A stretch of DNA of 64,000 nucleotides, from contig JAOAPI010000026.1 of assembly GCA_025462865.1 (NCBI GenBank), forward strand, positions 96,611 through 160,610. The letters run 5' to 3'. The stretch comes from Candidatus Sulfotelmatobacter sp. (lineage in GTDB: Bacteria; Acidobacteriota; Terriglobia; Terriglobales; Acidobacteriaceae). Shown here one piece after another: positions 63,552 to 64,000 of this stretch (positions are counted from its first letter, which is position 1; every line of letters begins with the position of its first letter). The position numbers were made by a program, and so were the translations under genes. Below the pieces are notes generated by a model, which made no database searches, was not told the origin of the DNA, and was given only the letters and a program-made list of their open reading frames with translations.

Positions 63552-64000
63552 TCACTGGGAGCTAGCTGCGGGGAGGTACGTCGTCGAAGGTTGTTCGCCT
63601 CGCGCGAGTTCCAGCAAACGGATCAGTTCTTCGATCTCGGATTCATCCAGCTGATGCAACGCTTGGTTTACCTTGCTCCTAACGGGGGTGTCGAGTTCGC
63701 GCAAGAGATCGAGCCCAGGCTTGGTGAGGAAACAAAGAACTTGTCGGCGGTTATCGGAAGGGCGTTCCCGCCGCACGAGCTTTTTCGCTTCCAGCCGATC
63801 CAGCAAGCGGGTTATACCCGGTGCCTGTTCGATCATCCTCTCTGCGATGTCCAGTGTCGGAAGCCCCCCCAGACCTGCGCCTCGCAGGATGCGCAGGACG
63901 TTGTATTGCTGCGAGGTGATGCCCTGTTGATCGAACACCGGCGAACAAAAACGGCCCAAATAATTGGCGGCGCGCAGAATGCTTACTACTGCGTCTTGCT
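63552..64000 (-). CDS. MarR-family transcriptional regulator, 5' end outside window
   Basis: At least 149 residues of a winged-helix MarR regulator. TSQQYNVLRILRGAG, DIAERMIEQAPGITRLLDRL and RRERPSDNRRQVLCFLTKPG are the recognition helix and wing. The frame continues open past a TTG at 63959 with family-like sequence (VVSILRAANYLGRF) to the window edge, so the true start is beyond 64000. It probably controls a divergent or adjacent operon not seen here. Confidence 0.9.
   Translation of the reverse strand, partial: QDAVVSILRAANYLGRFCSPVFDQQGITSQQYNVLRILRGAGLGGLPTLDIAERMIEQAPGITRLLDRLEAKKLVRRERPSDNRRQVLCFLTKPGLDLLRELDTPVRSKVNQALHQLDESEIEELIRLLELARGEQPSTTYLPAASSQ

Noticed and set aside
1..64000. 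CRISPR arrays, rRNA genes and intact insertion sequences
   Set aside because: No regularly spaced repeats, rRNA signatures or transposase genes were found on reading the window.

Overview
The window looks like a chromosomal segment of an Acidobacteriota bacterium (class Terriglobia, Koribacter/Sulfotelmatobacter-like). This is inferred from an Oar-type TonB-dependent transporter with a carboxypeptidase-regulatory N-terminus, a Ser/Thr kinase carrying TolB/FlgO-like and TPR modules, many two-component proteins, the moderately high G+C, and many GTG/TTG starts. No rRNA or marker gene is present to fix the genus.

Layout. 0.2-3.6 kb: NtrB-like kinase, NtrC-like sigma54 regulator and a small receiver-like protein. 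3.8-9.4 kb: outer-membrane transporter and a convergent Ser/Thr kinase. 9.6-15.8 kb: glycosyltransferase, CDGSH Fe-S protein, Tat-exported FAD oxidoreductase, rhomboid protease, and a three-gene unit of unknown membrane/secreted proteins. 15.9-20.7 kb: MoxR-like ATPase plus VWA pair, Lon-N domain protein, SDR and TPR protein. 20.8-26.6 kb: Cys-rich unknown, hotdog thioesterase, cytochrome bd (cydAB), Mrp ATPase, sarcosine-oxidase-like enzyme. 26.7-33.7 kb: hrcA-grpE-dnaJ-rsmE heat-shock block and a large helicase-nuclease. 34.1-48.3 kb: thiolase, PAS kinase, ComM-like ATPase, two tandem secreted paralogues, membrane pyrophosphatase, hutI, M1 aminopeptidase.

48.6-54.8 kb is the accessory part. 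A tRNA-Phe is followed by a tyrosine integrase, an excisionase-like protein, a noncoding segment bounded by a 34-bp near-perfect inverted repeat, and virB2-virB3-virB4. VirB4 is cut off exactly at its Walker A motif, and the next 1.6 kb is gene-poor and carries fragments of other tRNAs (Ser 3' end, Val middle). This is best read as the decayed remnant of an integrative conjugative element and possibly of further tRNA-targeted insertions.

54.8-61.4 kb is a dense signalling cluster: receiver-kinase hybrid, receiver-HD-GYP phosphodiesterase, CHASE3 hybrid kinase with two receivers, single receiver, and receiver-PilZ protein. The first two genes share a duplicated upstream region and receiver domain but have different output modules; the second copy seems to start at CTG. 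The last 2.5 kb has a truncated flavin monooxygenase, two small secreted proteins and a MarR regulator running off the window.

Other notable details: dnaJ has no ATG/GTG/TTG in a position that keeps its J-domain intact (ATT or CTG start likely), a 13-residue Lys-rich micropeptide lies behind a terminator, a perfect TGTGA-N6-TCACA site lies ahead of the ComM-like gene, and a dispersed repeat occurs at 6.8 and 24.4 kb in opposite orientation.
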